From Acidipropionibacterium timonense (lineage in GTDB: Bacteria; Actinomycetota; Actinomycetes; Propionibacteriales; Propionibacteriaceae): a stretch of DNA of 64,000 nt. The notes beneath the pieces were generated by a model, which was not told the origin of the DNA, searched no databases, and was given only the letters and a program-made list of their open reading frames with translations. The stretch covers positions 1,013,408-1,077,407 of the forward strand of contig NZ_LR027558.1 of the NCBI RefSeq assembly GCF_900605005.1, given 5' to 3'. Made by a program: the position numbers and the translations under genes. Positions 1 through 13,064 of this stretch are shown in pieces (within the stretch, counting starts at the first letter, position 1; each line of letters begins with the position of its first letter).

Positions 1-1
1 C

Positions 2-1135
2 CACAACATCGGCTCCCTGCCGGCGCTGCTCGACCGTGCCCGGGCCCAGGATGAGGCCGCCGTCGAGATCGAGGAGGCGCTCGTCACCTTCCCGTCGAAC
101 CTGCCGACCCACCGCGAGTCGGCCTACTCGGCCTGGGTGTCGATCTCGGTGGGCTGCAACAACACGTGCACCTTCTGCATCGTCCCGCAGCTGCGTGGCA
201 AGGAGACCGATCGGCGCCCCGGCGACATCCTCGCCGAGATCCGCGCCCTCGTCGATGAGGGGGTCCAGGAGATCACCCTGCTCGGACAGAACGTCAACTC
301 CTACGGGGTCGAGTTCGGTGACCGTGGTGCCTTCGCCAAGCTGCTGCGCGCCTGCGGCCGGATCGACGGCCTCGAGCGGGTGCGGTTCACCTCGCCCCAT
401 CCGGCCGCCTTCACCGACGACGTCATCGACGCCATGGCACAGACCCCCAACGTCATGCCGAGCCTGCACATGCCGCTGCAGTCGGGGTCGGACGCCGTCC
501 TGCGCCGGATGCGCCGCTCCTACCGGTCCGAGAAGTTCCTCGGCATCCTCGAGAGGGTCCGCGCCGTCATCCCGGATGCCGCCATCACGACCGACATCAT
601 CGTCGGCTTCCCCGGCGAGACCGACGCCGAGTTCGAGGACACCCTGCGCGTCGTCGAACAGGCGCGATTCTCGGCCGCCTACACCTTCCAGTACTCGATC
701 CGCCCCCACACGCCGGCCGGAGCCATGACCGACCAGGTGCCCAAGCACGTCGTCCAGGAACGCTACGAGCGACTGCTGGCCCTCGTCGACGACACGGCCT
801 GGCAGGAGAACAAGGCCTTGGAGGGACGCACCGTCGAGGTCATGTTCGCCCAGGGCGAGGGACGCAAGGACGAGCGCACCCACCGGGTCACCGGCCGGGC
901 GCGCGACAACCGGCTCGTCCACGTCGGACTGCGCCCCGGCGACGAGGTGCCCCGCCCCGGTGACATCGGCCACGTCGTCATCACCGAGGGTCACCCGCAC
1001 CACCTCACCGCCGACGGCGGCCTGCTCGACCTTCGCCGTACCCGCGGCGGAGACGCCTGGCAGGCCCGCCAGGAGGCACCTGCCGCATCCTCCGGGGTGT
1101 CCCTGGGGATGCCGACCATACGTCCGGGGCGCTGA
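2..1135 (+). CDS. miaB: tRNA-2-methylthio-N6-dimethylallyladenosine synthase MiaB (5' end outside window)
   Basis: Radical-SAM methylthiotransferase that adds a methylthio group to i6A37 of tRNAs, acting after MiaA, encoded just downstream. The reading frame is open from base 2, so the start and most of the N-terminal UPF0004 domain lie upstream. The radical-SAM cluster motif CNNTCTFC (CxxxCxxC) is visible near base 155. It is followed by a TIM-barrel body containing [10 protein letters not shown] and a C-terminal TRAM-like domain from about base 810. About 377 codons are present, compared with a usual length near 450-500. The C-terminal tail after the TRAM domain is polar and probably disordered. 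The assignment is firm; only the start is missing. Confidence 0.95.
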   Translation, partial: HNIGSLPALLDRARAQDEAAVEIEEALVTFPSNLPTHRESAYSAWVSISVGCNNTCTFCIVPQLRGKETDRRPGDILAEIRALVDEGVQEITLLGQNVNSYGVEFGDRGAFAKLLRACGRIDGLERVRFTSPHPAAFTDDVIDAMAQTPNVMPSLHMPLQSGSDAVLRRMRRSYRSEKFLGILERVRAVIPDAAITTDIIVGFPGETDAEFEDTLRVVEQARFSAAYTFQYSIRPHTPAGAMTDQVPKHVVQERYERLLALVDDTAWQENKALEGRTVEVMFAQGEGRKDERTHRVTGRARDNRLVHVGLRPGDEVPRPGDIGHVVITEGHPHHLTADGGLLDLRRTRGGDAWQARQEAPAASSGVSLGMPTIRPGR

Positions 1136-1174
1136 CGCCCGAGAGAACGCCGCACCACGGGTACGCGGACATGA

Positions 1175-1210
1175 CGGTGGTGGCGAGCCCCGAAGGGCCC
1201 GCCACCACCG
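1175..1210 (+). terminator. GC-rich hairpin after miaB
   Basis: An 11-bp perfect stem (CGGTGGTGGCG pairing with CGCCACCACCG) closes a 14-base loop, 40 bp past the miaB stop. No clear T-run follows, as is usual in this genome. It probably terminates miaB and also protects the oppositely oriented small gene at 1286-1486. Confidence 0.6.
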
Positions 1211-1285
1211 GTGCGTCAACCTCCCGACGCTCCCATCCGGAGCTCGTCACCGGCTCGCCGGCGGGGGAGGGACGCGGTCAGGACA

Positions 1286-1486
1286 TCAGAGGTTGCCGGT
1301 CTTGTCCTCGATGAAGGACTGAGCCTGGTCGACCTGCCCGGCGAACTTGCCACCGGTCTTGTCGTCGACGACGTCGCCGGCCTTCTCGACACCCTGGTCG
1401 ATCTGATCGGCGTGGCTGTTCACGGCCTCCTTGATGTCGTCCTGATGTGCGTTCACGGCGTCCTTCGCCTGATCGAACAGTCCCAT
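1286..1486 (-). CDS. Small MT0933/Rv0909-type antitoxin-like protein
   Basis: A 66-residue highly acidic, helical protein starting MGLFDQAKDAVNAH and ending with IEDKTGNL. The pattern of D/Q/K helices and a KTGGKFA motif is typical of the actinobacterial MT0933 antitoxin family (Rv0909 of M. tuberculosis, paired there with toxin Rv0910). A strong Shine-Dalgarno sequence (GGAAGGAGCC) lies upstream on the minus strand. No toxin-like partner is adjacent: its neighbours are miaB and miaA. It may therefore be a solitary family member with another role, since such proteins are common as stand-alone stress-type small proteins. Family assignment is good, function is inference. Confidence 0.7.
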   Translation of the reverse strand: MGLFDQAKDAVNAHQDDIKEAVNSHADQIDQGVEKAGDVVDDKTGGKFAGQVDQAQSFIEDKTGNL

Positions 1487-1642
1487 GAGAGGCTCCTTCC
1501 TTCCGATGACCCCGAGTGGGGAGGGCGGTCACCAGTGTGTCAGCGCAGCAGGGCATCGACAAGGGGTCGACCCACGACGTTCACCCAATGGCCACCTTCG
1601 GCCGGTTTGGGGCCGAGGCGACGAGCGGGCAAGGATGAGTGC

Positions 1643-2575
1643 GTGAGCATCCCCGTCATCGCCCTCGTCGGGCCGACCGCCAGTGGCAAGTCGTCGCTGG
1701 CCGTGGCCCTGGCCGAGCGGCTCACCGGTGCGGGCAGGCCGACGCAGATCGTCAACGGCGACTCCATGGTCGTCTACCGCGGCATGGACATCGGCACCGC
1801 AAAGCCGTCGGCCGCGGAGCGGGCCCGGGTGCCGCACCATCTCGTCGACGTCCTCGACGTCACCGACGGCTCCTCGGTCGCCCTCATCCGCGAGCTGGCC
1901 AGGGAGTGCTTCACGACCCTGCGACGACAGGGAGTCGTGCCGCTGCTCGTCGGGGGCTCCGCGCTCTACAGCCGGGCCATCCTCGACGAGCTCGACATCC
2001 CGCCGACCGACCCGGCGGTGCGGGCCCGCCACGAGCGTGCGCTCGCCGAACTCGGCCCCCAGGCCCTCCACGAGCGGCTGGCAGCCCTCGACCCGACCGC
2101 TGCCGCGGCCATCGAGCCGGGCAACGGACGGCGCCTGGTGCGTGCCCTCGAGGTCGTCGAGCTCACCGGCTCGTTCACCGCCACCATGCCGACCGGTCGG
2201 TACGATCCCGCTGTGGCGCCGGTGCTCCAGATCGGCCTGGCCCTGGAGCGTGACGAGCTCGATCGCCGGATCGCCGAGCGGGTCGATCGGATGTGGCGCG
2301 ACGGGCTCGTCGAGGAGGTGCGCGGGCTCACCGATCTGAGGAAGGGGCCGACGGCGTCGCGCGCCCTGGGGTATCGCCAGGTCCTCGAGTTCCTCGACGG
2401 CCGGATCGACGAGGAGGAGGCCCGTCGCCGCACCATCGTCGGGACCCGCCGGTTCGCTCGCAAGCAGCTCATGTGGTACCGGCGCGACGAGCGGATCCAC
2501 TGGGTCGACGCGCTGTCGCCGGATCTTCTCGACACGGTCCTGTCACTGGTCGGTGAGACGATGTCCTCATGTTGA
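1643..2575 (+). CDS. miaA: tRNA dimethylallyltransferase MiaA
   Basis: Transfers a dimethylallyl group from DMAPP to N6 of A37 in tRNAs reading U-starting codons; the product is the substrate of MiaB. The N-terminal P-loop GPTASGKSSLA is followed by NGDSMVVYRGMDIGTAKPS, the family hallmark, and by a C-terminal TRRFARKQLMWYRRD segment. The product is 310 residues, normal for the family. The frame is open far upstream, but homology begins at the GTG at 1643 (SIPVIALVGPTASGKS), so longer starts are rejected. An AAGGAT hexamer lies 6 bp before the GTG and could be a weak -10 of a leaderless transcript or a Shine-Dalgarno sequence. The stop overlaps dapF by 7 bp. Confidence 0.95.
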   Translation: MSIPVIALVGPTASGKSSLAVALAERLTGAGRPTQIVNGDSMVVYRGMDIGTAKPSAAERARVPHHLVDVLDVTDGSSVALIRELARECFTTLRRQGVVPLLVGGSALYSRAILDELDIPPTDPAVRARHERALAELGPQALHERLAALDPTAAAAIEPGNGRRLVRALEVVELTGSFTATMPTGRYDPAVAPVLQIGLALERDELDRRIAERVDRMWRDGLVEEVRGLTDLRKGPTASRALGYRQVLEFLDGRIDEEEARRRTIVGTRRFARKQLMWYRRDERIHWVDALSPDLLDTVLSLVGETMSSC

Positions 2576-3401
2576 CGACGCGATTCACCAAGGGCCACGG
2601 CACCGGCAACGACTTCGTCATCCTCGACGACCCGGACGGCCTCGACCTCACCGAGCAACTCGTGCGCTGGCTGTGCGACCGACGGTTCGGCATCGGGGGA
2701 GACGGACTGTTGCGAGCAGTACGCGCCGGTGACGTCCCCGAGTGGACCGGTGACCCGAACCTGTGGTTCATGGACTATCGCAATGCCGATGGCTCGATCG
2801 CGCAGATGTGCGGCAACGGGCTCCGGGTCTTCGCCCGGTACCTCACGACCCGGGGACTGCTCGAGGGAGCCGAGGCCGACATCGCCACGCGGGCCGGCGT
2901 CAAGCACGTGAGGCTCCTCGACGACGGTCTGGTGCGAGCCGACCTCGGGCCGGTGCGGGTCCTCGACGACGCCGTCGACATCTCGTGCGGCGGGCGGGTG
3001 CGTGCGGCTCGCCCGGCCGACGTCGGCAACCCCCACGCCGTCGTCCTGCTGGACCCGGACGAGCACGTGGCCGACCTCGACCTGACGGTGGCCCCGACGT
3101 GGCAGCCCCGGGGGGTGTTCCCCGAGGGGGTCAATGTCGAGTTCGTCGAGCCGCTGGACGGCGACCGGGTCCGGATGCGGGTCCATGAGCGAGGGGTCGG
3201 CGAGACCCTCTCGTGCGGAACCGGGACGGCCGCCGTCGCTGCCGTCATGGCTGCCACGACCGGTCGCCTCGGGCCGTGGACCGTCGAGGTTCCGGGCGGG
3301 ACGATCACCGTCGACCTCGACGGCGGCGCGGCCCTCATCGGACCAGCGGTTCTCGTGGCCACCGGTGAGGTGACCCTTCCCGACTCCCTAGACTTGGCTC
3401 G

Positions 3402-3405
<4 letters not shown>
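2569..3405 (+). CDS. dapF: Diaminopimelate epimerase DapF
   Basis: Interconverts LL- and meso-diaminopimelate for lysine and peptidoglycan synthesis. It is a cofactor-independent two-base epimerase. Both catalytic cysteines are visible: one in AQMCGNGLRVFARY and the other in GETLSCGTGTAAVAAV. The N-terminus KGHGTGNDFVI is typical. Length is 278 residues, normal. The ATG lies inside the miaA stop region (7-bp overlap), and the stop overlaps the hflX start as ATGA, so miaA-dapF-hflX-dinG are translationally coupled. A TAGACT hexamer near the 3' end (3389-3394) looks like an internal promoter for hflX. Confidence 0.96.
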
Positions 3406-4831
<1,426 letters not shown>

Positions 4832-4835
<4 letters not shown>

Positions 4836-6835
4836 GTGGTCACCGGCAGCACCGCGAGCTGCTCGACGCCGCCATCGGGGTCATCGGTGGGACGCCACGG
4901 TCGGGCCAGGTCCAGATGGCGCAGGCCGTCGATCGGGCCATCGACGAGGGCATCCACCTGCTCGTCCAGGCCGGTACCGGCACCGGGAAGTCGCTGGGGT
5001 ATCTCGCTCCGGCCCTCGCCCACGCCGTCCTCGACGACGAGCTCGTCGTCGTCGCCACCGCCACCCTGGCCCTCCAGGCGCAGCTGGCCCACAAGGACAT
5101 TCCCGCGGCCCTCGACGCCGCCGAGAAGGTCCTGCCGCGCCGGCCCCGCACCGCGGTCCTCAAGGGTCGGCACAATCACGCCTGCCTGCACAAGGTGCGT
5201 GGCGGGTCGACGGTGCGTGGCCAGGACGCCCTCGTCGGGGGATCCGATCTCACCGACGAGGGCCGGGGCTCGGCGTCGAGCCTGGGGGCCGAGGTCGTCA
5301 TGTTGCGTGAGTGGGCCGAGCAACAGGCCAGCGACGGCCAGCTCGGCGACCGTGACGACGCCCCGGCGCACAGCCCGGCGGCGTGGGCCCAGGTGAGCGT
5401 GCCCGCCAACGAGTGCCTCGGTGCCCAGCGCTGCCCGTTCGGGGCCGAGTGCCTGTCCGAGGCCGCCCGGGAGCGAGCCCGCAGTGCCGATCTCGTTGTC
5501 ACCAATCACGCCATGCTCGCCATCGACGCCCTCAACGGGGGCACCGTCCTGCCCGAGCACGACACGGTCATCATCGACGAGGCGCACGAGGTCGTCGACC
5601 GGTTCACCGGCGCGGCGTCCGCCGACCTCTCGCCGGTCGTCGTCAACACCGTGGCTCGGCGAGCCCTCAGCTGGCTCGACGACGACCTCGGGGCCGACCT
5701 GCTCGACCAGGCCGACGTCCTCCACGACGCCCTCGAGGCCACCGAGCCGGGTCGGGTGACCGACGCCGACTCGCAGGTGCTCCTGGCGACGTCGACGCTG
5801 CGCGATCTTGCGCGGCGGGCGGTGAGCGCCATGGCCCCGGCTGACAAGGACGAGTCCGCCGACGGTGATCGGGTGCAGGCCCAGGCCGCCGTCCGCGAGG
5901 TCTTCGAGATCGCCGAGCGGATGAGCGCCCTGCGCGCCGAGGACGTCGTGTGGGTCTCGCAGTCCGAACAGGGCCAGCGGGCCGCACATGTGGCGCCGCT
6001 GAGCGTGTCGGGACTGTTGCGCCAGAAGGTCCTGGCCGAGGCGACGACGATCCTCACCTCGGCGACCCTCACCATCGGTGGGGAGTTCACCTCCGCCGCC
6101 CGAGATGTCGGTCTGAGCCCGGCGGAGCGCGTCGACGGACCGACTCCCGAGGTCCTCGAGACGTCGATGGCCTGGCGCGGGATCGACGTCGGGTCCCCCT
6201 TCGACTACGGCAGGCAGGGCATCCTCTACGTGGGGCGGGGACTGCCCAGGCCGGGCCGCGAGCGGATGAGCACGGAGGTGCTCGAGGACCTGGCCGAGCT
6301 CATCTGGGCGGCTGACGGCCGCACGCTCGGTCTCTTCGCCTCCCAGCGCAATGCCGTGGCGGCCGCCGAACACGTCCGTTCCGCGCTGCCGTCGATCCCG
6401 GTGCTGTGCCAGGGTGAGGGACATCTGGCCGAGCTCACGAGGCGTTTCACGGCCGAACCGCGGACGTGCCTGTTCGGCACCCTGTCGCTGTGGCAGGGAG
6501 TGGACGTCCCCGGGGACACGTGCCGGCTCGTCGTCATCGACAAGATCCCCTTCCCCCGCCCGGACGATCCCCTCGTGCTGGCCCGCAGTCAGGCGGTCAC
6601 CGATGCCGGCGGCAATGGCTTCATGACGGTGTCCGCCGGGCACGCGGCTCTCCTGCTGGCCCAGGGGGCGGGGCGACTCATCCGACGGGCCGACGACCGC
6701 GGAGTCGTCGCCGTCCTCGATCCTCGGTTGGTGACGGCGAGGTACGGGTCGTTCCTGCGCCAGTCGATGCCGAGCTTCTGGACGACGACCGATCGGGAGG
6801 TCGCCGTCCAGGCACTCAAGCGGTTGGCCGGATAG
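4832..6835 (+). CDS. dinG: DinG/XPD-family ATP-dependent DNA helicase
   Basis: Superfamily 2 iron-sulfur helicase, probably 5'-3' and acting on damaged or R-loop DNA. Visible motifs are Walker A GTGTGKSLGYLAP (about residues 50-62) and the DEAH box IIDEAHEVVDRF. Four cysteines between them fit the [4Fe-4S] domain: one in HNHACLHK and three in ECLGAQRCPFGAEC. The C-terminal helicase motif is LLAQGAGRLIRR. Length is 667 residues. The start overlaps the hflX stop as ATGA. Proximity to lexA is suggestive, but I see no SOS box in front of it, so regulation is through the miaA-hflX transcript. The 3' end is followed by 26-bp tandem repeats. Confidence 0.9.
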
Positions 6836-6848
6836 GGCTGGCCGGTCC

Positions 6849-6926
6849 CGCGCGCCAGCGCTCGGAGGCGACCCCGCGCGCCAGCGCTCGGAGGCGACCC
6901 CGCGCGCCAGGGCTCAGAGGCGGCGC
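6849..6926. repeat. Three tandem 26-bp repeats between convergent dinG and lexA
   Basis: Unit starts CGCGCGCCAGCGCTCGGAGG and ends CGACCC. Copies 6849-6874 and 6875-6900 are identical. A third, degenerate copy (6901-6926) runs into the 3' end of lexA. It fills the whole dinG-lexA gap, where a bidirectional terminator would be expected. Confidence 0.85.
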
Positions 6927-7669
6927 AGCACGGCGACGACCTTGCCCATGATCCGCGCGTTGTCGCCGTCGATGGGCGCGTAGGCCGGATTGCGCGGCAG
7001 CAACCAGGTGTGCCCGGACTGTCGCGAGAGCGTCTTGACGGTGGCCTCGTCGTCGAGCAGGGCGGCGACGATCTCCCCGTTCTCCGCCATCGCCTGCTGC
7101 CGGACGACGACCCAGTCCCCGTCGCAGATGGCGGCGTCGACCATCGAGTCACCGTGCACCTCGAGCATGAAGTGGGTGCCGTGGCCCAGGAGCTGGGTCG
7201 GCACGGCGACGGTGTCCTCGACCGACTGTTCGGCGAGGATCGGCGCGCCGGCCGCGATCCGCCCGACCATGGGCACGCTCACCGACGGCGCCTCTCCCTC
7301 CTGGCTGAGGATCGCCGGCTGGGGGGAGATGGCGGCGGGGTGGTTGCGACCGACGATCTCGAGGGCGCGCGGGCGGTTGGGGTCGCGACGCACGAAGCCC
7401 TGACGTTCCAGGACCCGCAACTGGTGCTGGACCGATGAGGTGCTCGACAGCCCCACCCGCCGGGCGATCTCACGGACGCTCGGCGGGTAGCCGTGCTCGT
7501 CGACGCTCTCGACGATGATCTCGTACACCCGGCGCTGTCGCGGGGTGAGGGTCATCGGGTCCGGGGGCGGACTCATGACGCGGGAACCGGCGGCGGGCGC
7601 GGTGCTGGCGCCCGAGGCAGGGCGGGTCGCTGCCCCCGGCGTGGCTTCGTGGTCCAGGCGTTCCGTCAT
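6914..7669 (-). CDS. lexA: SOS repressor LexA
   Basis: Autocleaving transcriptional repressor of the DNA-damage response. The N-terminal winged helix contains [16 protein letters not shown] and [17 protein letters not shown]. The Ala-Gly self-cleavage site sits in GRIAAGAPI. The catalytic serine is in HGDSMVD and the lysine in DEATVKTLS. The protein is 251 residues, with an N-terminal extension of about 40 residues, common in actinobacteria. A TAGCAT hexamer (7676-7681) lies 6 bp before the ATG, so the transcript appears leaderless. An operator half-conserved with the actinobacterial SOS box sits just upstream (7701-7716), consistent with autorepression. Confidence 0.97.
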   Translation of the reverse strand: MTERLDHEATPGAATRPASGASTAPAAGSRVMSPPPDPMTLTPRQRRVYEIIVESVDEHGYPPSVREIARRVGLSSTSSVQHQLRVLERQGFVRRDPNRPRALEIVGRNHPAAISPQPAILSQEGEAPSVSVPMVGRIAAGAPILAEQSVEDTVAVPTQLLGHGTHFMLEVHGDSMVDAAICDGDWVVVRQQAMAENGEIVAALLDDEATVKTLSRQSGHTWLLPRNPAYAPIDGDNARIMGKVVAVLRRL

Positions 7670-7675
7670 GGGTCC

Positions 7676-7716
7676 ATGCTAGCGGTTCTCCGCACGGAAT
7701 GCACACATCTGTTCGA
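7676..7716 (-). promoter_or_regulatory. lexA promoter with SOS-box operator
   Basis: On the minus strand TCGAACAGATGTGTGC (7716-7701) matches the actinobacterial LexA site TCGAAC-N4-GTTCGA in one full half-site and partly in the other (9 of 12 specified bases). The -10 TAGCAT is at 7681-7676. The operator covers the -35 region. Confidence 0.65.
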
Positions 7717-7833
7717 ATGGCGTCGACGGCGCGTCGCCTGAACTGTCGTCCCCCCTCGGTGGACTCATGGGTGTGCCGGGATGGCCCGACATGGCACGTG
7801 TGCCCGATGTTCGAATGTGTTCGTCGATCATGC

Positions 7834-7862
7834 TTGCGAAGATCGAATGAGTGTTCTACTGT
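7834..7862 (+). promoter_or_regulatory. SOS-regulated promoter of the small gene at 8008
   Basis: The lexA to 8008 gap (338 bp) holds TTGCGA (7834-7839), a 17-bp spacer and TACTGT (7857-7862). The 16-bp box TCGAATGAGTGTTCTA (7843-7858) matches TCGAAC-N4-GTTCGA at 10 of 12 specified positions and overlaps the spacer and -10. LexA bound here would block RNA polymerase. About 145 bp of untranslated leader follow, in which I see no other gene. Confidence 0.75.
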
Positions 7863-8007
7863 TGGTGGCACGGGTGTTCGAGGAGCGCTCGTGGTGGTCC
7901 GTCGGCGGATGGTCGCGGGCCAGTCCGATCGGATCGGTCACGCCGCGAGGAGTGGGTGACCGGGCCAGCCGCACCGAAGGGTGTGGCCGAGATGGAGGAG
8001 TTGTCCG

Positions 8008-8349
8008 ATGAGTGCTGTGGCGTACGAGTGGGGCGAGATCGAGCAGGGTCGTCCCGATGGTGGGGGAGTCCTGCTGCGGGGCCCGTGGTCCCAGGATGAT
8101 GGCCCGCAGGTGCGGTTCGAGCCGGCTGTCGCCATCGATCGCCGTGCCCTCATGGCGGGTCGTCCGAGGTCGACGACGCGCGCAGCCGATGTCGCGTGGG
8201 ATGTCGCCGTCCTCGTGGTCCTCGCGGCGTTGGTGGTGGGGGTGGTGCTGGCGATCACCCGCTTGGTGGCGGTCTCCTCCGGTGACTATCCCGAGCACCA
8301 TGGTCCGCAGCAGGTCGCGGCTGCCGCTGGGGTGGGTGTGTCGTCTTGA
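8008..8349 (+). CDS. Small SOS-regulated membrane protein between lexA and nrdR
   Basis: A 113-residue protein with an N-terminal hydrophilic part of about 65 residues, one strong transmembrane helix (about residues 68-95, DVAVLVVLAALVVGVVLAIT) and a short outside tail. The ATG follows a clear Shine-Dalgarno sequence (GGAGGAG, 7994-8000). The gene sits between lexA and nrdR, exactly where M. tuberculosis has Rv2719c and Corynebacterium has divS, SOS-induced cell-division inhibitors. Those proteins share the single helix, but the LysM or cell-wall-hydrolase part seen in relatives is absent here. The SOS box in its promoter supports the same role. Sequence similarity alone would not identify it, so the division-inhibitor function is inferred from position and regulation. 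Confidence 0.75.
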   Translation: MSAVAYEWGEIEQGRPDGGGVLLRGPWSQDDGPQVRFEPAVAIDRRALMAGRPRSTTRAADVAWDVAVLVVLAALVVGVVLAITRLVAVSSGDYPEHHGPQQVAAAAGVGVSS

Positions 8350-8387
8350 CGGGAGCTTTCCGGGGCGCTAGCGCCGGTTGAGTCCTG

Positions 8388-8438
8388 ACACGACATGTAG
8401 TGGTCGGTCATCCGAGGAATGTCCATAACTTGTGGTGT
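8388..8438 (+). promoter_or_regulatory. Tandem NrdR-box candidates
   Basis: Box 1 ACACGACATGTAGTGG (8388-8403) closely fits the NrdR consensus acaCwAtATaTwGtgt. Box 2 CCATAACTTGTGGTGT (8423-8438) fits less well. They lie immediately upstream of the nrdR promoter. Their 35-bp centre spacing is larger than the 31-32 bp usual for paired NrdR boxes. Confidence 0.5.
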
Positions 8439-8444
8439 CGACTG

Positions 8445-8472
8445 TTGCGTTCGACCCTGGATGGGGTAACGT
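8445..8472 (+). promoter_or_regulatory. nrdR-nrdJ promoter
   Basis: TTGCGT (8445-8450), a 16-bp spacer and TAACGT (8467-8472), 56 bp before the nrdR start and directly downstream of the NrdR boxes. Confidence 0.55.
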
Positions 8473-8528
8473 TCCCGATCGTCGGCGGGCCACTGGGGTC
8501 CGGCGACGAGGCCGGGAGGAGTCAGGCG

Positions 8529-9044
8529 ATGCGGTGTCCGTTCTGCCAGCACGACGACTCCCGAGTTCTCGACTCGCGTGTCTGCGAGGACGGTACTGCC
8601 ATCCGTCGACGCCGTCAGTGCCCGATGTGTGAGCGTCGGTTCACGACGATCGAACGGATGCAGTTGACGGTGCGCAAGCGCAATGGCACCGACGAGCCGT
8701 TCAGTCGTGACAAGGTCATCGCCGGGGTCCGCAAGGCGTGCAAGGGTCGCCCGGTCAGTGACGCCGACCTGGCCCTCCTGGGGCAGCGCGTCGAGGACAG
8801 CCTGCGGGCCAGCGGCGTGGCCGAGATCCCGGCGGACGAGGTGGGAGTGGCCATTCTCGGACCGTTGCGCGAACTCGACCCCATCGCCTACCTGCGGTTC
8901 GCCAGCGTCTACCAGCACTACGAGACGATCGAGGACTTCGCGACCGAGATCGACCGACTCCGCGAGGAGATCGGGACCACCCCCGACCGGGCCGATCCGG
9001 TCGGGCGGCCCCGCAAGGACTCACCGAACCAACCCCTCTTCTGA
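8529..9044 (+). CDS. nrdR: Transcriptional repressor NrdR
   Basis: Nucleotide-sensing repressor of ribonucleotide reductase genes. The N-terminal zinc ribbon is formed by MRCPFC and QCPMC (residues 1-34). It is followed by an ATP-cone domain ([21 protein letters not shown]) that senses ATP/dATP. At 171 residues the length is a little over the usual 150-160 because of a polar C-terminal tail. The ATG at 8529 follows GGGAGGAG at good spacing; the frame is open upstream but homology starts here. It is the first gene of an operon with nrdJ, and its own box-like sites upstream imply autoregulation. Confidence 0.96.
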   Translation: MRCPFCQHDDSRVLDSRVCEDGTAIRRRRQCPMCERRFTTIERMQLTVRKRNGTDEPFSRDKVIAGVRKACKGRPVSDADLALLGQRVEDSLRASGVAEIPADEVGVAILGPLRELDPIAYLRFASVYQHYETIEDFATEIDRLREEIGTTPDRADPVGRPRKDSPNQPLF

Positions 9045-9106
9045 GGGATCCGCCGCGTCAGCGACGCAGCGACACCAGCGCAGGAACACACACATCAGAG
9101 GGAGCC

Positions 9107-11995
<2,889 letters not shown>

Positions 11996-12037
11996 CCGAT
12001 GCCACACGGACTGGGCCCAGGCGCTAGGTTGAGTGAC

Positions 12038-12958
12038 ATGGACGAGACAGGGGACTTCGACTTCGATCTCGACCGGAGCACTGAACAGGCCTGGGCTCAG
12101 TTCGCCGACCGGCTCGCCGAGGTCATCTCGGTCATCGACGACCACGGGGAGCTGACCATCGGCACCTTGTCGTCGCGTGCCGAGCCGGCTCCGTACGTCC
12201 GGTTCACCCAGGTGGACCGGACGGAGCCGGCGAGCCTCGACGATGCCGCGATCGTCGACCACCAGCCGGGAATCCTCGCCGAGGCGTCCGGCAATGCCAG
12301 CTTGGGACAGACCTTCCAACTGTCGGTCTCCCAACTCGACGCCCTGGCCGAGCTCGGCTGGAACGCACCGTCCCTGGCCGGCGTCCACCCCGGTCAGGAC
12401 TTCTGGGTGCTGCATCCCCAGGGAGAGAGCGCCGAGTTGGCGCAGTTGGCGGTCGACACCCTTCGTGACGTCTTCGGGGTCGAGCACCCGGTCTTCCTGG
12501 CCCCCGACCAGCTCGCCGAGATCCTCCAACCCGACAGCCAGCCCGTCCAGGAGGCACCCGACCTGGCCGAACTCGTCGCCGCCGAGCTCACCGCGATGTT
12601 CGGGCATCCGCCCATCCGCGATGCCGAGGGGGACTTCGCCATCCGCGTCGGGTCGACCATGGTCTTCGTCCGGGCCACCGCCGACGGACAGGAACTGCTG
12701 CTCTTCTCGGCGATCGTCCACGACGTCGAGGGCCGCTCGCGAGCCGTCGAGGTGCTCAACGACCTCAACGTCCAGTCCCGGTACGGGCGATTCGCCCTGC
12801 ACCAGGACCGCGTCTTCGTGACGATGTCGCTCATGGCCGAGCCCTTCGTCCCCACCCACCTGCACAAGGCGGTGCGCATCATGTCGCAACTGGCCGACGG
12901 GATCGACGACGAGCTGGCGCGCAAGCTGCGCGGGCGCACCACCTTCGAGGCCGAGTAG
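12038..12958 (+). CDS. YbjN / type III chaperone-like two-domain protein
   Basis: A 306-residue acidic soluble protein of the kind found across Actinobacteria. The N-terminal half (EQAWAQFADRLAEVI to about residue 145) resembles TY-Chap type chaperone-like domains. The C-terminal half has the YbjN-like pattern VEVLNDLNVQSRYGRFALHQDRVFVTM, with a helix pair at the end. No catalytic motif is evident, and related proteins are thought to be binding or chaperone modules. A TAGGTT -10 element (12025-12030) is 7 bp before the ATG, so the mRNA is probably leaderless and the ATG at 12038 is preferred over one at 11999. Family call is moderate; function unknown. Confidence 0.5.
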   Translation: MDETGDFDFDLDRSTEQAWAQFADRLAEVISVIDDHGELTIGTLSSRAEPAPYVRFTQVDRTEPASLDDAAIVDHQPGILAEASGNASLGQTFQLSVSQLDALAELGWNAPSLAGVHPGQDFWVLHPQGESAELAQLAVDTLRDVFGVEHPVFLAPDQLAEILQPDSQPVQEAPDLAELVAAELTAMFGHPPIRDAEGDFAIRVGSTMVFVRATADGQELLLFSAIVHDVEGRSRAVEVLNDLNVQSRYGRFALHQDRVFVTMSLMAEPFVPTHLHKAVRIMSQLADGIDDELARKLRGRTTFEAE

Positions 12959-13064
12959 CGACGATGGGGGCGGACCCGGGACGGTCAGTGCGGGCGGTGG
13001 CCGGGATGAGTCGACGGGCCGACTCCGCTAGCCTGTGCCACGAGGAACGACGTGAGGAGGGCCG

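Noticed and set aside
1211-1642. N-terminal extension of MiaA from the upstream open frame
   Set aside because: It overlaps the minus-strand small gene and bears no MiaA homology; homology starts at GTG 1643.
7812-7823. Second SOS box CGAATGTGTTCG
   Set aside because: Half-sites are two bases too close compared with the TCGAAC-N4-GTTCGA spacing; kept only as background.
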